The position numbers and the translations under genes were made by a program. The notes under the pieces were generated by a model. It was not told where the DNA came from and made no database searches. It worked only from the letters and a program-made list of their open reading frames with translations. DNA of 15,767 nt from CAWEHU01 sp963808965 (GTDB taxonomy: Bacteria > Pseudomonadota > Alphaproteobacteria > Acetobacterales > Acetobacteraceae). Below are positions 13,042-15,767 of the stretch, piece after piece (positions within the stretch are counted from its first letter, which is position 1; each line of letters begins with the position of its first letter). The stretch covers positions 1 to 15,767 of the forward strand of contig CAWEHU010000034.1 of assembly GCA_963808965.1 (NCBI GenBank), read 5' to 3'.

Positions 13042-13896
13042 ATGTCGCGACGCATCGTCGAGATAACCCCGGAACTCATGCTGCGCGCTTATCGCCACGG
13101 GCTGTTCCCGATGGCCGAAACGCGGCGAGGCGATCGGCTCTATTGGCTCGATCCCGAGCGGCGCGGCGTCATTTTGCTGGATCGCTTCCACCTCTCCCGT
13201 CGGCTTCTGCGCACCGTTGTCTCCGAAGCCTTCGAGGTTACGGCCGACGAGGATTTCGCGGCCACGATCGCGGGCTGCGCCGCGGCCGGGCCAGGACGAG
13301 AAGACACCTGGATCAATCTCCAGATCGAGCAGCTATTCGGGGAGCTGTTTCGGCTGGGCTACGCCCATTCCATCGAGTGCCGGCAAGGCGGCGCGCTCGT
13401 CGGCGGACTGTACGGGGTGGCGATGGGGGGCGTGTTTTTCGGCGAGAGCATGTTCAGCTCGGTCCGGGACGCATCGAAGGTGGCCCTGGTTCACCTAGCG
13501 GCCCGGTTGCGCCTCGGCGGGTTCAGGCTGCTCGATACCCAGTTCGTCACGTCTCACCTGGCGCAGTTCGGCACGGAGGAGGTGGCGCGGGACGCGTACA
13601 AGGTGCTTCTGGCCCAAGCCGTGGAGGCATCCGCCAGCTGGATCGGAGCGCCGAACCCGGTGGTACTCGAAGCCGAGAATCCGGGCGATGGCACGCACTC
13701 CGTCTTGAACTCGGGAGCCGGACTGCGGCGCACGCTTGATTGGCCGATTCTGCGTAATGACAACTGCGTTACGCTGCGCTATAATGGAGCGAAGGTGATG
13801 TCCCCATGCACACACCAAGCCCAGCCGCGGGAGGCGGCTCAATCTATGCATCAGGCCCGAAAGCCGGGGCCGATTCTGATCGCGCGGCAACGGTGA
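13042..13896 (+). CDS. aat: Leucyl/phenylalanyl-tRNA--protein transferase, with a doubtful C-terminal extension
   Basis: Aat attaches Leu or Phe from aminoacyl-tRNA to proteins with N-terminal Arg or Lys, marking them for ClpS-ClpAP. Family motifs run from MLRAYRHGLFPMAE and LYWLDPERRGVI through TWINLQI and GYAHSIEC to GLYGVAMGGVFFGESMFSS and LLDTQFVTSHLAQFG (to about 175). The open frame is 284 residues, while relatives have about 210-250. After about residue 211 the sequence has no family character, and the frame runs through the promoter and first codons of the next locus. If one base near 13678 is extra, the protein would instead end AEIRAMARTPS at 13708, closer to the usual end (ITQTS-like). 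So the true gene end may be 13708. The ATG at 13042 has a weak ribosome site. Confidence 0.9.
   Translation: MSRRIVEITPELMLRAYRHGLFPMAETRRGDRLYWLDPERRGVILLDRFHLSRRLLRTVVSEAFEVTADEDFAATIAGCAAAGPGREDTWINLQIEQLFGELFRLGYAHSIECRQGGALVGGLYGVAMGGVFFGESMFSSVRDASKVALVHLAARLRLGGFRLLDTQFVTSHLAQFGTEEVARDAYKVLLAQAVEASASWIGAPNPVVLEAENPGDGTHSVLNSGAGLRRTLDWPILRNDNCVTLRYNGAKVMSPCTHQAQPREAAQSMHQARKPGPILIARQR
13752..13774. promoter_or_regulatory. Inverted repeat over the promoter of the decayed toxin-antitoxin locus
   Basis: GCGTAA (13752-13757) and TTACGC (13769-13774) are perfect inverted repeats with 11 nt between them, lying over the -35 element and spacer. Such palindromes are where antitoxins of type II systems bind to shut down their own operon. 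The position fits autoregulation; the protein is inferred from the neighbour. Confidence 0.5.
13757..13785 (+). promoter_or_regulatory. Sigma-70-type promoter of the antitoxin remnant
   Basis: ATGACA (13757-13762; 5 of 6 to TTGACA), a 17-nt spacer, then a perfect TATAAT (13780-13785). Transcription would start near 13792, about 6 nt before the ATG at 13798. It is the best promoter match noticed in the window, in otherwise GC-rich sequence. Confidence 0.65.
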
Positions 13897-14078
13897 CCGG
13901 CAAAACGCGGATGATTTCGTGCTCGAAGCGGCGCGGCACGCGGCCGAAGAGGCGGTGCTCGACCGCATCTGCACGTGAGCCCGGAAGCCAATGCGGCCTT
14001 TCTCGCGCGGCTCGATGAGCCGCCGAAGGCGAACGAAAGGCTGCGGCGAACGATGAGACGCCGCCGCCTTGGGAGTAA
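13798..14078 (+). pseudogene. DUF1778-type (TacA-like) antitoxin gene, decayed by several frameshifts
   Basis: No single frame is long, but pieces of successive frames join into one ribbon-helix-helix antitoxin of the DUF1778 family. The pieces are DRAATVTGKTR (13878-13910), DFVLEAARHAAEEAVLDR (13913-13966), VSPEANAAFLARLDEPPKAN (from 13975) with ERLRRTM, and the usual end PPWE then TAA at 14076-14078. Between them one base (or one base plus a codon) is missing near 13911, 13974 and 14059, and another shift is needed upstream near 13860-13880 to reach the ATG at 13798. In the family the N-terminus binds the operator and the C-terminus blocks a GNAT toxin. The protein cannot be made as written. 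The promoter and operator just upstream look intact. The family call is firm from the joined pieces; the exact start is uncertain. Confidence 0.72.
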
Positions 14079-14081
14079 CCA

Positions 14082-14258
14082 TTGCCGCTCGCGCGGCCGG
14101 AGCCGCTATCGGATTTCACCGAACTGAAGGATTCTCGGGGTGGGTTCGTCGACGCAGCTGAAAGTCGACTCGGGACCGGGCTATGCTGGCTGCTGTCGAC
14201 GCGACATTCAAAGATGGCGGATATAGCGCCCGCCGCCGGGCCACTCTGGCCAAGGTAG
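14082..14258 (+). pseudogene. Remnant of a GNAT (TacT-like) toxin gene
   Basis: Three nt after the antitoxin stop, a TTG opens a frame reading LPLARPEPLSDFTELKDSRG. In type II systems with a DUF1778 antitoxin the second gene is an acetyltransferase that poisons aminoacyl-tRNA, and such toxins commonly begin with a (L/P)xxPEPL motif followed by a D-F-x-x-G stretch. After about 22 codons the resemblance is lost and the frame stops at 14258. No acetyl-CoA-binding motif (RxxGxG/A) is clear in any frame, so the toxin is dead. The remaining 14259-14522 has no gene that I can support. The call rests on place and a short N-terminal motif. Confidence 0.4.
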
Positions 14259-14522
14259 GCCGGAGCCGCTGAAAGGCGATCCGACCGGCTGGTCGGCCCC
14301 GCCGCATCTCCGGCGGGCAGGGGCCTCGTGGCTACTCGGTCGAGGGCAGGAGGGGCTGCCGATCAAAGGATCATCATCGCGCAATACCGGTTCCACGATT
14401 CGACCGGGCGAGGCACCGGATTTGTGCCGTCACGGCGACCCGGACGTGACGGTGAGCCTGGGTGATGCCTGAGAGCGCTCGAGAGCGCATAAGGGATGAC
14501 ATGCTTGCTATCGCCAGGCGAG

Positions 14523-15125
14523 ATGCGACCCGCCAGGCGACCCAGGCTGCTCCTTGCCCTCGGCATCGCATTGGTTGCGGCCGCGCCCGGGGTGCGCGCC
14601 CAGTCCGGTGGGGCGGATCGCCCGCAATTGCTGCCGACGCGGGACGTGGACGTGACGTATCGGATGATCCAGCACGGCCAGAGCTTGCCGCAGCGGATGC
14701 GCTGGACGGCGGCTGCCCGGAAACTCAGGGTCGACCCGCCGATGCCGGATCTGTTCGTGATCGTCGACTACGACCGCCGCCGCCTCAGCATGGTCCGCGA
14801 CAAGGAGCGGACCGTAATCGACATGGCCGCACCCGCTCAGTTCCTCTCGGGCATCCAAAGCCGCCTGACCGACGTAGTTCGGCAAGGCGAGGACCGGGTG
14901 GCCGGGCTGGCCTGCACCGAATGGGAAACGAAGGACTTGAACAACACTCCGGCGAATGTCTGCATCACACCGGACGGCGTGCTGTTGCAGGTGCGCTCAC
15001 GCGGGAACGTCGTGCTCACCGCCGCTTCAGTGCGCTACGGGCCCCAGGACCCGGCGCTGTTCCGCGTGCCCGATGGCTACATCCATCTTTCGCCGGATAG
15101 CCTGCCGCGGCTGCGCCCACCATGA
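14523..15125 (+). CDS. Secreted protein of unknown function upstream of msrQ
   Basis: This is a 200-residue protein. The signal peptide is at 1-26 (RPARR, hydrophobic LLLALGIALVAAA, cut near VRA-Q), so it is periplasmic or outer-membrane associated; no lipobox. The mature part is mostly beta-like: VDVTYRMIQHGQSLPQRMRW, then KLRVDPPMPDLFVIVDYDRR, RLSMVRDKERTVIDMAAP and two cysteines (in LACTEWE and NVCITPDG) that could form a disulfide. The alternation resembles lipoprotein-carrier-like or DUF4412-type domains that bind hydrophobic ligands, but I cannot name the family with confidence. ATG 14523 gives a clean signal peptide; ATG 14496 would add nine residues. Its stop overlaps the msrQ start (ATGA), so the two are translationally coupled. 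Confidence 0.75.
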   Translation: MRPARRPRLLLALGIALVAAAPGVRAQSGGADRPQLLPTRDVDVTYRMIQHGQSLPQRMRWTAAARKLRVDPPMPDLFVIVDYDRRRLSMVRDKERTVIDMAAPAQFLSGIQSRLTDVVRQGEDRVAGLACTEWETKDLNNTPANVCITPDGVLLQVRSRGNVVLTAASVRYGPQDPALFRVPDGYIHLSPDSLPRLRPP

Positions 15126-15767
15126 CAGCCGCGCTTGGGCCCCCCTGGCGCGACCGGCACGGGCGGTTCGTCCCAATCAAGGCCGTCGTGCTGTTTCTCG
15201 TCTGCATCCCGGCCACGGTGCTCGCGGTGCAATGGGCGACGGGTTCGCTCGGGGCCAAGCCGATAACGGAGGTGATCCACGGCCTCGGCCTATGGACCAT
15301 CCGGTTCCTGCTGATCACGCTCGCGGTCACACCCGCGCGGGGCGCATTCAACTGGTCCCGGATCGTGCTCGTGCGCCGGATGCTCGGCCTGACGACGCTC
15401 GCCTACGCCGTCGCGCATCTCTGCATGTATGCCTATGATCAGAATTTGATGTTGCTGCACGTCGCCTCGGAGATCGTGCATCGGTTCTATCTGACGATCG
15501 GCTTCGTCACGCTGCTCGGCCTGATCGCGCTCGGTGTCACATCCACGGACGGCTCGATGCGCCGGATGGGCAAGAACTGGAAGCGGCTGCACCGGATCGT
15601 CTACGGCCTCGCGGTGCTCGGTCTGCTGCACTACTTCATCCAGTCCAAGGCGAACGTATCGGGCGCGGTGGTGACGTCGGGCCTGTTCGTCTGGCTGATG
15701 CTCTGGCGCCAAGTGTCCGCGGGCTGGCAGCGGAGTCCTGTGACCTTGGTAGGGCTCGCGATCGGCT
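15122..15767 (+). CDS. msrQ: MsrQ (YedZ), heme-binding membrane subunit of the MsrPQ methionine sulfoxide reductase, partial
   Basis: The frame is open to the end of the window (215 codons seen, last codon cut). MsrQ is an inner-membrane b-type cytochrome that passes electrons from the respiratory chain or flavin reductase to periplasmic MsrP, which repairs oxidised methionines. Seen here: a first span VVLFLVCIPATVLAV, HGLGLWTIRFLLITLAVTPA, RRMLGLTTLAYAVAHL with H99, then WKRLHRIVYGLAVLGLLHY with H157 and H170. The three histidines and their spacing match the heme ligands of E. coli MsrQ closely (91, 151, 164). The ATG overlaps the stop of the upstream secreted-protein gene by 4 nt. msrP is not in the window and may lie beyond it or elsewhere. 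Confidence 0.92.
   Translation, partial: MTAALGPPWRDRHGRFVPIKAVVLFLVCIPATVLAVQWATGSLGAKPITEVIHGLGLWTIRFLLITLAVTPARGAFNWSRIVLVRRMLGLTTLAYAVAHLCMYAYDQNLMLLHVASEIVHRFYLTIGFVTLLGLIALGVTSTDGSMRRMGKNWKRLHRIVYGLAVLGLLHYFIQSKANVSGAVVTSGLFVWLMLWRQVSAGWQRSPVTLVGLAIG

Noticed and set aside
11530..13191. Long open frames over accC and aat (553 aa minus, and 684 aa plus at 11685-13739)
   Set aside because: They lie over accB, accC and aat, whose protein motifs are unmistakable; the long antisense and shifted frames come from high third-position GC and contain no recognisable domain.
1..15767. CRISPR arrays, insertion sequences, tRNA or rRNA genes
   Set aside because: No regularly spaced repeats, transposase motifs, terminal repeats or conserved tRNA/rRNA sequence were seen; a tRNAscan or Rfam run was not possible.

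Overview
The window is about 15.8 kb of GC-rich, densely packed bacterial chromosome. The gene content (a fused ArsR-methyltransferase regulator, accB-accC followed by aat, thiS-thiG, an alphaproteobacterial-type ornithine/lysine decarboxylase, MsrQ) points to an alphaproteobacterium, most plausibly of the Rhodospirillales/Acetobacteraceae type. That placement is inferred from gene content and protein style; no rRNA or tRNA gene was seen to settle it.

Layout from the left. A small heat-shock protein (24-584, minus) has a possible RpoH promoter. Next comes an ArsR-methyltransferase regulator (700-1680, minus), whose start region holds a 20-bp imperfect palindrome. A small CxCC protein, resembling a piece of a CobW GTPase without its P-loop, is read divergently from that palindrome (1718-2107, plus) and runs head-on into fdhD (2104-2978, minus). 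fdhD is split by two single-base shifts. A strong hairpin separates fdhD from an rlpA-like gene (3087-3536, minus). A 330-bp gap follows, then arfB (3869-4292, minus), also split by one base.

The middle holds a PEP-CTERM-anchored SGNH esterase (4427-5506, plus) that runs 59 bp into the end of an arylamine N-acetyltransferase gene. The minus-strand set there, in transcription order, is ornithine/lysine decarboxylase (7416-8546), dihydrodipicolinate-synthase-family aldolase (6256-7257) and N-acetyltransferase (5448-6254). The decarboxylase is preceded by a 56-codon open frame that ends in an ATGA overlap with its start and contains a short motif resembling the end of the ornithine-sensing SpeFL arrest peptide of E. 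coli. This is the most interesting candidate in the window. A YihY/BrkB membrane protein (8884-9987, plus) diverges from it.

The right part has thiG-thiS (9958-10964, minus), then accB-accC (11148-12972, plus) for the first step of fatty-acid synthesis, then aat (13042 on, plus) of the N-degron pathway. After aat lies a decayed toxin-antitoxin locus: an intact-looking sigma-70 promoter with an inverted repeat, a DUF1778-type antitoxin broken by about four single-base losses, and the stub of a GNAT-type toxin. The window closes with a secreted protein of unknown function (14523-15125) overlapping by 4 nt an msrQ gene that leaves the window (15122-15767).

Themes that cross the window: several genes (fdhD, arfB, perhaps aat, and the antitoxin) carry single-base shifts while their protein sequence is otherwise well preserved, so read errors and recent gene decay both need to be considered. 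No CRISPR array, insertion sequence, tRNA, rRNA or recognised riboswitch was found.
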